In this document: positions 37,006 through 46,231 of the stretch, piece by piece | Layout of the letters: each line of letters starts with the position of its first letter | Numbering within the stretch: the stretch's first letter is position 1 | Origin: Brevundimonas sp. NIBR11 | GTDB lineage: Bacteria; Pseudomonadota; Alphaproteobacteria; Caulobacterales; Caulobacteraceae | Length of the DNA: 64,000 bases | Reading direction: 5' to 3' | NCBI RefSeq assembly: GCF_027912535.1 | Contig: NZ_CP115465.1 | Location: 1,592,001 to 1,656,000 of the forward strand | Program-made: the position numbers and the translations under genes | The notes under the pieces: generated by a model | Told to the model about the DNA's origin: nothing | Database searches by the model: none | Seen by the model: only the letters and a program-made list of their open reading frames with translations

Positions 37006-37027
37006 GGGAGCCAAATCGTTGGCTCCC
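37006..37027. repeat. Perfect hairpin GGGAGCCAA / TTGGCTCCC with ATCG loop
   Basis: Nine base pairs close a four-base loop. The central AAATCGTTGGCT is also the heart of the hairpin at 47561. No T-run follows on either strand, so a terminator role is unlikely. Confidence 0.75.
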
Positions 37028-37166
37028 TCCGCTACTACCCGCACGATCAGTCCCCGCCGCACGTCCGGGTCCTGGGCCCAGGACGCCTTCCCCAACGACG
37101 GGATGGGGAAAAGTATACGCCCGATTTGAGGGGCGCCTGCGACAATGGGCTTAAATGGAGCCGGGG

Positions 37167-37237
37167 GTTGAATTCGTTGGTCGAATTCCGGTGTCCGTTG
37201 ATGGGTATGGCGCAGATAAGCCTCTCCCGGCGGGAGA
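37167..37237. repeat. Dispersed repeat copy 1 (hairpin plus CTCTCCCGGCGGGAGA)
   Basis: About 70 bases align with 47558-47624: GTTGA, an inverted-repeat hairpin (GAATTCG/CGAATTC), GTCCGTTGATGG and CTCTCCCGGCGGGAGA. The hairpin arms differ from the other copy in a way that keeps pairing. It ends just before the 3' end of the small exported protein gene. Confidence 0.75.
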
Positions 37238-37251
37238 CGCAGACGATCGCC

Positions 37252-37602
37252 TCAGTGGGCGTGGGCGGCGGGGGCCGGAAGGGCTTTCAGGTCGGCGTCG
37301 ATGGTGGCGATCAACTCCGGCGTCACGGCGCCCTGCGAATACGGGGCGACCTGGGCGAGGGTCATGTCCTGGAACTGCGGCAGGGCCGGATGCTGGCTGA
37401 CGCCCGGCATGTGCTTTTCCATCACCGCATGGGTCTCCGGATTGGCCAGCAAGTCCTTGATCGAGCTTTCGATGGTCGGGCGAGCCGCAGCGTGCGCCTC
37501 GCCACCGGCGTGGGCCGAATCAACCTGGGCCGGAGCCGTCTGGGCTAAGGCGGCGGTGGAGATGGCCGAGAGGGCCACGGCGGCGAGAACAGTCTTGATC
37601 AT
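37252..37602 (-). CDS. Small exported protein, stand-alone domain of unknown function
   Basis: The 116-residue protein has a signal peptide (MIKTVLAAVALSAISTAALAQ), an Ala/His-rich spacer and a compact domain from TIESSIKDLLANPETHAVMEK to IDADLKAL, with the PYSQG motif. I associate this kind of domain with the C-termini of secreted hydrolases in Caulobacterales and Sphingomonadales, but here it stands alone. It should be periplasmic. The gene is divergent from gatB. Confidence 0.68.
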   Translation of the reverse strand: MIKTVLAAVALSAISTAALAQTAPAQVDSAHAGGEAHAAARPTIESSIKDLLANPETHAVMEKHMPGVSQHPALPQFQDMTLAQVAPYSQGAVTPELIATIDADLKALPAPAAHAH

Positions 37603-37701
37603 GGAAGCAACTCCGGAACGGGAGCGGCAGATGACGCGCAAATCGCGACAGGCTCAAGACAGGAACTTTCGCTGCGACGCACACGGCGCTAGGAAAGCCG
37701 C

Positions 37702-39207
37702 ATGACCGACACCCTCTCCTCCTCGAAACTGATCCAGGGCCGCACGGGCGACTGGGAAATCGTCATGGGCCTGGAAATCCACGCCCAGGTGGCCTCCAAG
37801 GCCAAGCTGTTCTCCGGCGCCGCCGTGGGCTTCGGCGCGGGGCCGAACGAGCAGGTGTCGCTGGTGGATGCGGGCTTCCCCGGCATGCTGCCGACGCTGA
37901 ACAAGCACTGTGTCGAACAGGCGGTGAAGACCGGCCTCGGCCTGAAGGCCGCGATCAACAGGAAGAGCCAGTTCGACCGGAAGAATTATTTCTATCCCGA
38001 CCTGCCGACCGGCTATCAGATCAGCCAGCTCTACTATCCGATCGTCGGCGAGGGCGTGGTCGAGGTGGAGGGCGAGGACGGGACCTTCTTCAACGTGGGC
38101 ATCGAGCGGCTGCATCTGGAACAGGACGCGGGCAAGCTGATCCACGATCTGTCGCCGACCGAGAGCTATGTCGACCTGAACCGCGCGGGCACCGCCCTGA
38201 TGGAGATCGTCTCCCGCCCCGACATCCGCTCGCCGGAGGAGGCGGTCGCCTACGTCAAGAAGATCCGCACCATCCTGATCTACCTGGGCACCTGCGACGG
38301 GGACATGGAGAAGGGCAACCTGCGCGCCGACGTGAACGTCTCGGTCTGCCGCGCCGGGAACTATGCGAAGTTCAAGGAGACCGGCGACTTCGGCTTCCTC
38401 GGCACGCGCTGCGAGATCAAGAACGTCAACTCGTTCCGCTTCATCTCCCAGGCCATCAACTACGAGGCCCGTCGCCAGATCGAGATTCTGGAAGACGGCG
38501 GCAAGATCGTTCAGGAGACCCGTCTGTACGACCCGACCGCCGGCGAGACCCGCTCCATGCGGTCCAAGGAAGAGGCGAACGACTATCGCTATTTCCCCGA
38601 TCCGGACCTGCTGCCGCTCGAGCTGGAACAGGCCTGGATCGACGACATCAAGGCGAACCTGCCGGAACTGCCGGACGAGAAGCGCCGTCGGCTGATGGCC
38701 GACTACGGCCTGTCGCAATACGACGCCATCGTCCTGATCTCCGAGCAGGCCAAGGCGGACTATTTCGAAGAAGCGGCCAAGGGTCGTGACGCCAAGCTGG
38801 TGGCCAACTGGGTGACGAACGAGCTGTCGGCGCGTCTGGCCGCCGCCGGCAAGGACTTCTCCGAAAGCCCCCTGCCCGCCGCCCACGTCGCCGAACTGGT
38901 GGCCCTGATCGAGGAGGGCGTGATCTCCTCCAAGATCGCCAAGGAAGTTTTCGACCACGTCTGGAACGGCGAGGGATCGCCCCGCGCCGTCGTCGAGGCG
39001 CGCGGCCTGGTCCAGGTCAACGACACCGGGGCCATCGAGAAGGCCGTCGACGACCTGATCGCCGCCAACCCCGACAAGGCTGCCGCCGTCGCCGAGAAGC
39101 CCCAGGCCCTCGGCTGGTTCGTCGGCCAGGTGATGAAGGCCACCGGCGGCAAGGCCAACCCGGCCTCGGTCAACGAGATCCTGAAGGCCAAGCTGGGCAT
39201 CCATTAG
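37702..39207 (+). CDS. gatB: Asp-tRNA(Asn)/Glu-tRNA(Gln) amidotransferase subunit B
   Basis: GatB, with GatA and GatC, amidates misacylated Glu-tRNA(Gln) or Asp-tRNA(Asn). The 501-residue protein has [22 protein letters not shown] at the start, [19 protein letters not shown], the [12 protein letters not shown] block, [13 protein letters not shown] and a C-terminal YqeY-like tail ([16 protein letters not shown]). Length is normal. gatA and gatC are not in the window. A bidirectional terminator follows. Confidence 0.97.
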   Translation: MTDTLSSSKLIQGRTGDWEIVMGLEIHAQVASKAKLFSGAAVGFGAGPNEQVSLVDAGFPGMLPTLNKHCVEQAVKTGLGLKAAINRKSQFDRKNYFYPDLPTGYQISQLYYPIVGEGVVEVEGEDGTFFNVGIERLHLEQDAGKLIHDLSPTESYVDLNRAGTALMEIVSRPDIRSPEEAVAYVKKIRTILIYLGTCDGDMEKGNLRADVNVSVCRAGNYAKFKETGDFGFLGTRCEIKNVNSFRFISQAINYEARRQIEILEDGGKIVQETRLYDPTAGETRSMRSKEEANDYRYFPDPDLLPLELEQAWIDDIKANLPELPDEKRRRLMADYGLSQYDAIVLISEQAKADYFEEAAKGRDAKLVANWVTNELSARLAAAGKDFSESPLPAAHVAELVALIEEGVISSKIAKEVFDHVWNGEGSPRAVVEARGLVQVNDTGAIEKAVDDLIAANPDKAAAVAEKPQALGWFVGQVMKATGGKANPASVNEILKAKLGIH

Positions 39208-39249
39208 GGCGCTATCGCTCGCTGCCTGAGCGGGGTTGATCAGGATGGC

Positions 39250-39284
39250 AAAAGGCCCGCCCGGATCGCTCCGGACGGGCCTTT
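39250..39284. terminator. Intrinsic terminator between gatB and the RcnB-like gene
   Basis: AAAAGGCCCGCCCGG pairs with CCGGACGGGCCTTT around ATCGCT. It separates convergent genes and can act in both directions. The loop is the same as in two other terminators of this window. Confidence 0.9.
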
Positions 39285-39301
39285 CGGACGCCGCGCCGCT
39301 C

Positions 39302-39709
39302 TTAGTTCGAGAGCAGCGAGATGATCACGCCGGTCGCCAGGGCGGCCAGCACCACGTCACCGGTATCGGTGCGGTAGTAGCCATAGCCGCGCGGCGGGGT
39401 GCGATAGCCATAGCGGTTGTAGTCGCGGATGTACCAGTTCTGGCGATACTGATACGGCAGGGTCGCGCCGCGATAGTAGCGGCGATTGTTGTAGTAGCGC
39501 CGATCGTCGCGACGGTCGTCCCAGCGGCGATCATCATGGCGACGATCCCAGCGGCGGTCATCTCGACGGTCGTCGCGACGTTCCCAGCGCTCGTACCGGC
39601 CGTCGCGGTCGCGATCACCGCCGCGCCACTGCTGGGCCGATGCGGCGACCGGTGCGGCCAGAGTGGCCAGGGTCACGGCGCCGATGACGAAAAGATTGGT
39701 CTTCTTCAC
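39302..39709 (-). CDS. RcnB-like periplasmic protein, second copy, Arg/Asp/Tyr-rich
   Basis: The 135-residue product starts at GTG 39709 (AAGGAG just upstream) with signal peptide KKTNLFVIGAVTLATLAAPVAASA. A charged repeat of RRDDRR and RRW units is followed by RYYNNRRYYRG and the C-terminal TPPRGYGYYRTDTGDVVLAALATGVI, the RcnB-like ending also seen in the protein at 20068. The two are distant paralogues with the same layout. A longer reading has no signal peptide at its start and is rejected. Confidence 0.72.
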   Translation of the reverse strand: MKKTNLFVIGAVTLATLAAPVAASAQQWRGGDRDRDGRYERWERRDDRRDDRRWDRRHDDRRWDDRRDDRRYYNNRRYYRGATLPYQYRQNWYIRDYNRYGYRTPPRGYGYYRTDTGDVVLAALATGVIISLLSN

Positions 39710-39878
39710 TGCACTGCTCCTTGATTGGGGTTGCGCGGGGTAAGCGCGCGGTGCCCGACCTTGAACGGGAGCTTCGGGCCGGCGACATGAACTGGTGCTG
39801 AACGGCGCGTTTAGAAATCGCGATACCCGCTCGCCGGGAATCGGATACCTTCGGTTGTCGGACATCCGGAGAGAGACA

Positions 39879-40283
39879 ATGCGCGCCTGGATCCCTATCG
39901 CCCTTGCCGCGATGCTGTCGGCCACGAATGCTGCGGCGCAGGAGGCGCCCCGCTATATCGTCGACTTCAGCGTCCTAAAGGCCGGCGCGCCCGTGGCCTC
40001 GGCCCAGGCCATTATAGCCGAAGGCGGTCAGGCGGAGATCAATCTCGTCGGCGCCGACGCCGTCTACACCTTCACCGCCGACCTGCAGCCCGTTCAGGGC
40101 GACGGCGAGGACGGCAGTCTGATGATCGAGGCTTACGTCAATCGCGACGGCGAGGACCTGGCCAATCCGCGGCTTACGATCCGGCGCGGGGGAACGGCCA
40201 GATTCGAGCTCGGCGAGGCCCGCGGCGCGTCGGGCGAACTGCAGGAAGGCGTCAAGGTCACCCTGTCGCCCGTCGCGGACTGA
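39879..40283 (+). CDS. Exported protein of unknown function
   Basis: The 134-residue protein begins with a signal peptide ([21 protein letters not shown]) and continues as a beta-rich periplasmic domain ([22 protein letters not shown] to [11 protein letters not shown]). I recognise no family with certainty. The GAGAGA ribosome site fits ATG 39879. It ends one base before the convergent diesterase gene. Confidence 0.65.
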   Translation: MRAWIPIALAAMLSATNAAAQEAPRYIVDFSVLKAGAPVASAQAIIAEGGQAEINLVGADAVYTFTADLQPVQGDGEDGSLMIEAYVNRDGEDLANPRLTIRRGGTARFELGEARGASGELQEGVKVTLSPVAD

Positions 40284-40284
40284 T

Positions 40285-41205
40285 CTAGCGCGGGCAGCGC
40301 TCGGCGGCGGCCACCTGGGCCGCCAGCACCGATTTCACCGCCAGCGGCGTGTCGGTGGCGATGACCAACGCGCCCTGATCGAACAGGTCGCGATACTCCG
40401 ATGGATCGCCGTCCGCCGCATACTGGTCGTCCAGTCGCCGACCGGGTGCGCCCAGGGTGCCGAACTGGGCTTCGACCCCCGCCTCGGCCAGGGACCGCCA
40501 CAGCGCCGGCCGCACCTCCCGCGTCCCGGTCCAGGCCAGGATCTGGGGCGCGTTCAGGCCTTCCAGCCCGGCCACGTCATTGAGCCCGGCGGAGATCATC
40601 ATCTCCGGCGCCATCGCCGCCACGGCGCGGGCCGTCTCCGGCGAATAGGTGATCAGGATCACCCGATCCTGGGCGTTCGCCGCCCGCACCTCGGCGATCA
40701 CCGCCCGCGCCAGCGTCAGGGTTGCGGCCTCGTCGGCGGGCTTCAGGTCGATGCTGGCGATGGCCCGGACGCGACCAGCGGCGTCCAGGGCTTCGCGCAG
40801 GGTCGGCGGCGGCTCGCTGGTCACCGCGCCGTTCGTGGCCTCCAGCCGCGCGGCCCGCACCTCGGCGAAGGTCCGGTCCGAGACCTTGCCCGAGCCGGTC
40901 GAGGTCCGATCCAGCGTCTCGTCGTGCATCAGCACCAGCCGCCCGTCGGAGGTCAGGACCGCGTCGATCTCGAGGATGGCGCCGGGAATGGCGCGGCCGG
41001 TCGCCTCGATGGCGCCGATGGAGTTCTCCGCCTGATCGTCAGCCGACTGGGCCCGGTGCGCCGAGATGGCGACGCCGCCGCCGGTCCGGATGCAGTCGAA
41101 ATAGGCGGCCAGAGCCGGGGTCTCGGGAGCCGGCCGGACCGGCGTGGCCGCGCAGGCGGACGCCAGAAGCGCGGTCAACAGGGCGGGAGCGACGAAGCGG
41201 GTCAT
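40285..41205 (-). CDS. Glycerophosphodiester phosphodiesterase family lipoprotein
   Basis: The 306-residue protein has a lipoprotein signal ([20 protein letters not shown]) with the lipobox cysteine. The TIM-barrel active site shows [16 protein letters not shown], where HRG is usual, then [24 protein letters not shown] with metal ligands and catalytic His, and SIDLKP. It should cut glycerophosphodiesters to glycerol-3-phosphate in the periplasm. The HRA variant at the first motif is unusual but the histidine and arginine are kept. Confidence 0.82.
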   Translation of the reverse strand: MTRFVAPALLTALLASACAATPVRPAPETPALAAYFDCIRTGGGVAISAHRAQSADDQAENSIGAIEATGRAIPGAILEIDAVLTSDGRLVLMHDETLDRTSTGSGKVSDRTFAEVRAARLEATNGAVTSEPPPTLREALDAAGRVRAIASIDLKPADEAATLTLARAVIAEVRAANAQDRVILITYSPETARAVAAMAPEMMISAGLNDVAGLEGLNAPQILAWTGTREVRPALWRSLAEAGVEAQFGTLGAPGRRLDDQYAADGDPSEYRDLFDQGALVIATDTPLAVKSVLAAQVAAAERCPR

Positions 41206-41334
41206 GGAAGGGCCTGTGCGAACTGGAGCGCCCTCATAGACCCGCAGATCGACGGGCGTAAGACAGGCGCATCCCTTGCCCGCGCGCCTGCGCCGACGCA
41301 TGGTCGCAGCCAAAGATGGTCGGGAGAGAATCGG

Positions 41335-41973
41335 GTGCAGGATCTAGTCGGGCCAGCGATCGGCACGCTCGCGGCAGTGGCCGTCGGCGGCTATCTGCTG
41401 GGTTCCATCCCGTTCGGCGTTCTGATCACCCGCGCGGCCGGCGCCGGCGACGTCCGCAACATCGGATCCGGCAACATCGGTGCGACCAATGTCCTGAGGA
41501 CCGGCCGCAAGGACCTGGCGCTGGCGACGCTGTTGCTGGACGCCGGCAAGGGGGCCGCCGCCCTGCTGATCGCCCGGCACCTGTTCGGGTCGGAGTTGGC
41601 CGGGGCCCTGGCGGGCGGCGCCGCCTTCCTGGGGCATCTGTTCCCGGTCTGGCTGGGCTTCCGGGGCGGCAAGGGGGTCGCGACCTTCTTCGGCCTGCTG
41701 ATCGCCGCCTGCTGGCCGCTGGGGCTGATGGCCGGGGCGACCTGGCTGATCGTCGCCTTCGCCCTGCGCTATTCCTCGCTGGCCGCGCTGGTGGCGGCCG
41801 CCGCCGCGCCGCTCTACGCCCTCCTACCCCTGCCGAGGCTCGGATTGCCGGCGCCCCAGCCGATCTTCATCCTGGCCATCGTCACGGCGATCCTGATCTA
41901 CATCCGGCATCACGAGAACATCGCCCGTCTGCTCAAGGGGGCCGAGCCCCGCATCGGCGCCGCCAGGACGTGA
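41335..41973 (+). CDS. plsY: Glycerol-3-phosphate acyltransferase PlsY
   Basis: PlsY acylates glycerol-3-phosphate from acyl-phosphate in the inner membrane. The 212-residue protein starts at GTG 41335 with GGGAGAG upstream. It has [50 protein letters not shown] and [12 protein letters not shown], the three conserved loops, and about five transmembrane helices. Its stop overlaps the GTG start of dprA (GTGA). Confidence 0.95.
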   Translation: MQDLVGPAIGTLAAVAVGGYLLGSIPFGVLITRAAGAGDVRNIGSGNIGATNVLRTGRKDLALATLLLDAGKGAAALLIARHLFGSELAGALAGGAAFLGHLFPVWLGFRGGKGVATFFGLLIAACWPLGLMAGATWLIVAFALRYSSLAALVAAAAAPLYALLPLPRLGLPAPQPIFILAIVTAILIYIRHHENIARLLKGAEPRIGAART

Positions 41974-43052
41974 GCCTGTCGGATGCCGAGCGTTTCGCCC
42001 GTCTGCGTCTCGCACGCTGCGAGCGGGTCGGCCCGGTGTCCTTCCGCCAGCTCCTGGAACGGTTCGGCAGCGCCGAGCGGGCGCTGGACGCCCTGCCCGA
42101 TCTGGTCCGCAAGGGCGGCGGCCACGGCTACGCCCTGCCCCCCATGGAGCGGGTGGATGGGGAACTGGCCGCCGGGGAGCGCATCGGCGCCACCCTTCTG
42201 GTTCTCGGCGACGCCGCCTATCCGCCGATGCTGGCCGCCGTCGATCCGCCCCCGCCTCTGCTGTGGACGCGAGGCGACGTCAGCCTGCTATCTCGGGAGG
42301 CCGTCGGCGTTGTCGGCGCCCGGATCGCCTCGGCGGGCGGCCAGAGGATCGCGCGAGGTCTCGCCACCCAGCTGGGTCAGGCCGGGTTTGTGGTGGTGTC
42401 CGGACTGGCGCGGGGGATCGACGCCGCCGCCCATGGCGGATCGCTGGAGACCGGGACGGTGGCCGTCCTCGGCGGGGGTGTCGACGACGTCTATCCGTCC
42501 GAGAACGCGGGCCTCTACGACCAGATCGTCGATCGAGGCTGTGTCGTGTCGGAAAGCCCGATGGGCGCGAGGGCCCAGGCCCGGGACTTCCCCCGGCGCA
42601 ACCGCATCATCTCCGGCCTGTCGCGGGGCGTCATCGTGGTCGAGGCCGAACTGCGGTCCGGATCGCTGATCACCGCCCGGCTGGCCAACGAGCAGGGCCG
42701 CGATGTCTTCGCCGTGCCCGGCTCGCCGCTCGATCCCCGCTCCAAGGGGCCGAACGAGCTGCTGCGACAGGGCGCGATCCTGTGCGAAGGCGTGGATGAC
42801 GTCCGCCGGGCCTTCGAGACCCTCCGCACTCTCGCCGAGCCGCCCGCCGACCATCCCTTTGACGGAGCGCCGGACGAGATCGACGCGGTCTTCCTCGATC
42901 GCGTCGCCGATCTGCTGTCGCCGACGCCGACGCCGCGCGACGAGATCGCCCGAGCGCTGAGCGCGCCGATCGCCGATGTGGCTGCGGCCCTGCTGGAGCT
43001 CAGCCTCGCCGGGCGGGCCACCCTTCTGCCCGGCGGATCGGCCTCAACCTAG
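41970..43052 (+). CDS. dprA: DNA-processing protein DprA
   Basis: DprA loads RecA on incoming single-stranded DNA during natural transformation. The 360-residue protein has an N-terminal SAM-like domain, the Rossmann core [20 protein letters not shown] and [14 protein letters not shown], then [20 protein letters not shown] and a C-terminal winged-helix-like domain. The start is GTG 41970, overlapping the plsY stop by four bases. The pairing with topA downstream is common in alphaproteobacteria. Confidence 0.93.
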   Translation: MSLSDAERFARLRLARCERVGPVSFRQLLERFGSAERALDALPDLVRKGGGHGYALPPMERVDGELAAGERIGATLLVLGDAAYPPMLAAVDPPPPLLWTRGDVSLLSREAVGVVGARIASAGGQRIARGLATQLGQAGFVVVSGLARGIDAAAHGGSLETGTVAVLGGGVDDVYPSENAGLYDQIVDRGCVVSESPMGARAQARDFPRRNRIISGLSRGVIVVEAELRSGSLITARLANEQGRDVFAVPGSPLDPRSKGPNELLRQGAILCEGVDDVRRAFETLRTLAEPPADHPFDGAPDEIDAVFLDRVADLLSPTPTPRDEIARALSAPIADVAAALLELSLAGRATLLPGGSAST

Positions 43053-43095
43053 AGCCTGGTCAGCTAATGCCATGATAGGGCTCCAGACTTACGCG

Positions 43096-43159
43096 AGAGC
43101 ATGATCCACTCTGCATGTCGGACCCGAGAAGCAAATCCTGCACCAGACGATGATGCTCT
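43096..43159. repeat. Short intergenic repeat with AGAGCAT/ATGCTCT ends
   Basis: AGAGCATGATCC begins and GATGATGCTCT ends this 64-base element, with CGGACCCGAGAAGC inside. It resembles the abundant GAGCATGATCC-type intergenic repeats of alphaproteobacteria. Its right end overlaps the stop codon of the small gene at 43158. Confidence 0.6.
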
Positions 43160-43406
43160 AGGCCGGGCGGCGGCGTCCCGTCTCGGGCGGCGGTGGAGCG
43201 GGCCGGTTCAGTGGCTCGGCCGCCAGGGTCGCGGCGCTCTCGAGGATTCGGCCGAGCGCCTCGTCCCCATCCCACCGCGCCATCTGGGCCAGTTCCAGCG
43301 CCATGGCGCCGATGTATTCCCGCACAGGGAACTCCGTCGCCTGTTCGTCCTGTGCGGCTTTGATCGGGGCCTCCCCCATCGTTCCGCTCGCGCTTTGCAT
43401 CGCCAT
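43158..43406 (-). CDS. Small conserved-looking protein of unknown function
   Basis: The 82-residue protein has a central helical segment VREYIGAMALELAQMARWDGDEALGRILESAATLA and a Pro/Arg-rich C-terminus. No signal peptide or membrane segment. It reads like a compact helical adaptor of the kind annotated only as hypothetical in Caulobacterales. The stop codon lies in the adjacent repeat, which may have replaced the original 3' end. Confidence 0.6.
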   Translation of the reverse strand: MAMQSASGTMGEAPIKAAQDEQATEFPVREYIGAMALELAQMARWDGDEALGRILESAATLAAEPLNRPAPPPPETGRRRPA

Positions 43407-43554
43407 AGCCTCTCCTTAGCCCAGCTCGGACATTGGATACAACTTTAGGTATCTTCGCAACCTTAACGAGATGGCGTCCCGTGAAGTTTCGTGCGGTTGA
43501 CACGGTTCGCAACGCCAACCACGTTCTGCGCCCCTCCTCCCAAACTGAGCCGTA

Positions 43555-46230
43555 ATGAATCTCGTCATCGTCGAGAGCCCCGCGAAGGCCAAGACCATCA
43601 ACAAATACCTCGGCTCGGACTTCGAGGTTCTGGCCTCCTACGGGCACGTCCGCGACCTGCCGTCCAAGGATGGGTCGGTGAAGCCTGACGAAGACTTCGC
43701 CATGGAGTGGGAGGTCGACGCCAAGGCGTCCAAGCGCCTGTCCGAAATCGCAGAGGCGGCCAAGCGGGCCGACCGCGTCATCCTGGCCACCGACCCCGAC
43801 CGCGAGGGCGAGGCGATCAGCTGGCACGTGCTCGACGTCCTGACCAAGAAGAAGGCGCTGAAGGACACCGAGGTCCAGCGCGTCACCTTCAACGCCATCA
43901 CCAAGTCCGCCGTGCTGGAGGCCATGGCCGCTCCGCGCGAGCTGGATATGGAGCTGGTGGAGGCCTATCTGGCCCGCCGCGCCCTCGACTATCTGGTGGG
44001 CTTCACCCTGTCGCCCGTTCTGTGGAGAAAGCTGCCCGGCGCCCGCTCGGCCGGTCGGGTGCAGTCGGTCGCACTGCGGATCGTCGTCGATCGCGAGATG
44101 GAGATCGAGCGATTCAAGGCCCAGGAGTACTGGTCGATCGAGGCCGATCTGGCCGCCGACAGCCCGCCGTTCACGACGCGTCTGGTGAAGCACGAAGGTA
44201 AACGGGTCCAACGTCTGGACATCGCCTCCGAGGCCATGGCCTTTGCAGCCCGCGACGCCATCAAGGCCGGCGACTTCACCATCAAGTCCATCGAGAAGAA
44301 GCCGGTCCGCCGCTTCCCCTCCCCGCCCTTCACCACCTCCACGCTCCAGCAGGAGGCCGCGCGCAAGCTCGGCTTCGACGCCCAACGCACCATGCGGGCC
44401 GCTCAGAAGCTGTACGAGGGCGTCGACGAGACCGGGGGCCTGATCACCTATATGCGGACCGACGGCGTCCAGACGACGCCCGAGGGCCTGGCCCAGGCGC
44501 GTCAGGTGATCGGCGACACCTTCGGGCCCGCCTTCGTCCCGGCCGAGGCCCGCCATTACAAGACAAAGGCCAAGAACGCCCAGGAAGCGCACGAAGCCAT
44601 TCGCCCGACCAACATCGCCCGCCACCCCGACAGCCTGCGGCTGGAGAGCGACCTGCAGCGGCTCTACGAGCTGATCTGGAAGCGGATGGTCGCCTCGCAG
44701 ATGGAGGCGGCGCGTCTGGACCGGACCACGGTCGAGGTCGAGACCCCCGACGGCCAGACGGGGCTGCGCGCCACGGGTCAGGTCGTGACCTTCGACGGCT
44801 TCCTGGCCGTCTACGAGGAAGGCCGCGACGAAAAGCAGAAGGGCGCCGAGGGCGAGGAGGACGACGATTCCACCCGCCTGCCGACCCTGAAGGAAGGCGC
44901 GAAGGCCAAGGTCGAGGCGGTCCGCACCGACCAGCATTTCACCGAGCCGCCGCCGCGCTTCTCCGAGGCCACCCTGGTCAAGAAGCTGGAAGAGCTCGGC
45001 ATCGGACGTCCGTCGACCTATGCCTCGATCCTGACGACGCTGCGGGACCGCGAATACGTCCGCATGGAGAAGAACCGCTTCTATCCCGAGGACAAGGGAC
45101 GGCTGGTCACAGCCTTCCTGGAGCAGTTCTTCAGGAAATGGGTCGAGTACGATTTCACCGCCGCGCTCGAGACCCGCCTGGACGAGGTCTCGGCCGGCGA
45201 TCTGAACTGGAAGGTGCTGCTGCGCGAGTTCTGGTCGGACTTCCATGTCGCGACCCAGGCGGCGGGAGAGCTGCGGACCACGGCCATCCTCGACGCCCTG
45301 AACGAGAGCCTGGGGCCGCATATCTTCCCCATGAAGGAAGACGGGTCGGATCCGCGCGAATGCCCCCTGTGCCATCAGGGCCAGCTGAGCCTGAAGACCA
45401 GCCGGTTCGGCGCCTTCGTCGGCTGCTCGCGCTATCCCGACTGCAAATACACCCGGCCGGTGGCGGCGCCCGACGCCGAGGGCGGCGGGGCGGATGGCGG
45501 CGACCGGGAGCTGGGCGTCGATCCGGCGACGGGTCAGCCGGTTCAGCTCAAGATCGGGCGGTTCGGCCCCTATGTCGAAACCACGCCGCCAGGCGAGGAG
45601 AAGCCGAAGCGGTCGTCCCTGCCCAAGGGCTGGAGCCCGGCGTCGCTGACGCTGGAACAGGCGCTGCGTCTGCTCGGCCTGCCGCGCGAGATCGGTGAGC
45701 ATCCCGAGGACGGGAAGATGATCACGGCGGGTCTGGGGCGGTATGGGCCCTTCATCCTGCATGCCGGGACCTATGCCAATGTCGCTGATATCGATGAAGT
45801 TTTCGAGATCGGGCTGAACCGGGCCGTGGTCCTGCTGGCCGAAAAGCGAGCCGGCGGATTCCGGGGGCGCGGCGCGGCTGTGGCCCCGCTGAAGGACCTG
45901 GGCACGCACCCGGAGACGGGCGAGCCCGTCCACGTCATGTCGGGCCGGTTCGGTCCCTATGTGAAGTCGGGCAAGATCAACGCCACCCTGCCCAAGGGAA
46001 CGGCGCCTGAGGACATGACCATGGACGTGGCCGTGCCGCTTCTGGCCGCTCGCGCCGCGGCCGCCCCGTCCAAGGGCAAGAAGGCCCCGGCGAAGAAGGC
46101 GGCCGCTCCGAAGAAGACCGCCCCTCCCAAGGCCGCTGCGGCCAAGACGCCGGCGGCGAAGAAAGCCCCTGCGAAGAAGCCGGCCGCCAAGAAGGCCGCG
46201 CCGAAGACAAAGACCGACGCGGCCGAATAG
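43555..46230 (+). CDS. topA: DNA topoisomerase I
   Basis: TopA relaxes negative supercoils. The 891-residue protein starts MNLVIVESPAKAKTINKYLG (TOPRIM), has the ATDPDREGEAISWH acidic triad, SAGRVQSVALR, and the active-site tyrosine in ETGGLITYMRTDG. A C4 zinc ribbon (CPLCHQGQLSLKTSRFGAFVGC) and further FGPYV repeats follow, then a Lys/Ala-rich tail of about 60 residues typical of alphaproteobacteria. It is preceded by plsY and dprA. Confidence 0.97.
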   Translation: MNLVIVESPAKAKTINKYLGSDFEVLASYGHVRDLPSKDGSVKPDEDFAMEWEVDAKASKRLSEIAEAAKRADRVILATDPDREGEAISWHVLDVLTKKKALKDTEVQRVTFNAITKSAVLEAMAAPRELDMELVEAYLARRALDYLVGFTLSPVLWRKLPGARSAGRVQSVALRIVVDREMEIERFKAQEYWSIEADLAADSPPFTTRLVKHEGKRVQRLDIASEAMAFAARDAIKAGDFTIKSIEKKPVRRFPSPPFTTSTLQQEAARKLGFDAQRTMRAAQKLYEGVDETGGLITYMRTDGVQTTPEGLAQARQVIGDTFGPAFVPAEARHYKTKAKNAQEAHEAIRPTNIARHPDSLRLESDLQRLYELIWKRMVASQMEAARLDRTTVEVETPDGQTGLRATGQVVTFDGFLAVYEEGRDEKQKGAEGEEDDDSTRLPTLKEGAKAKVEAVRTDQHFTEPPPRFSEATLVKKLEELGIGRPSTYASILTTLRDREYVRMEKNRFYPEDKGRLVTAFLEQFFRKWVEYDFTAALETRLDEVSAGDLNWKVLLREFWSDFHVATQAAGELRTTAILDALNESLGPHIFPMKEDGSDPRECPLCHQGQLSLKTSRFGAFVGCSRYPDCKYTRPVAAPDAEGGGADGGDRELGVDPATGQPVQLKIGRFGPYVETTPPGEEKPKRSSLPKGWSPASLTLEQALRLLGLPREIGEHPEDGKMITAGLGRYGPFILHAGTYANVADIDEVFEIGLNRAVVLLAEKRAGGFRGRGAAVAPLKDLGTHPETGEPVHVMSGRFGPYVKSGKINATLPKGTAPEDMTMDVAVPLLAARAAAAPSKGKKAPAKKAAAPKKTAPPKAAAAKTPAAKKAPAKKPAAKKAAPKTKTDAAE

Positions 46231-46231
46231 G

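Larger units (their letters stand above)
36545..37251. repeat. Repeat-rich intergenic region of about 0.7 kb
   Basis: No convincing gene lies here. The region is a mosaic of GC-rich palindromes: CCATCCTCCTCATGAAGGGGAGG near 36650, inverted GTTGGGGAAG words at 36712 and 37088, a nested set of hairpins between 36735 and 36990, a perfect 9-base-pair hairpin at 37006-37027 and a repeat at 37167-37237 that also occurs at 47558. Long overlapping frames through it look like repeat translation. I found no GAGGAAAGTCC core of RNase P RNA and no tmRNA tag. Confidence 0.65.

Noticed and set aside
36545..37251. Possible RNase P RNA or tmRNA gene in the 0.7 kb gap
   Set aside because: The core word GAGGAAAGTCC is absent on both strands and no tmRNA tag or tRNA-like ends are seen. 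Repeat mosaic explains the structure better.
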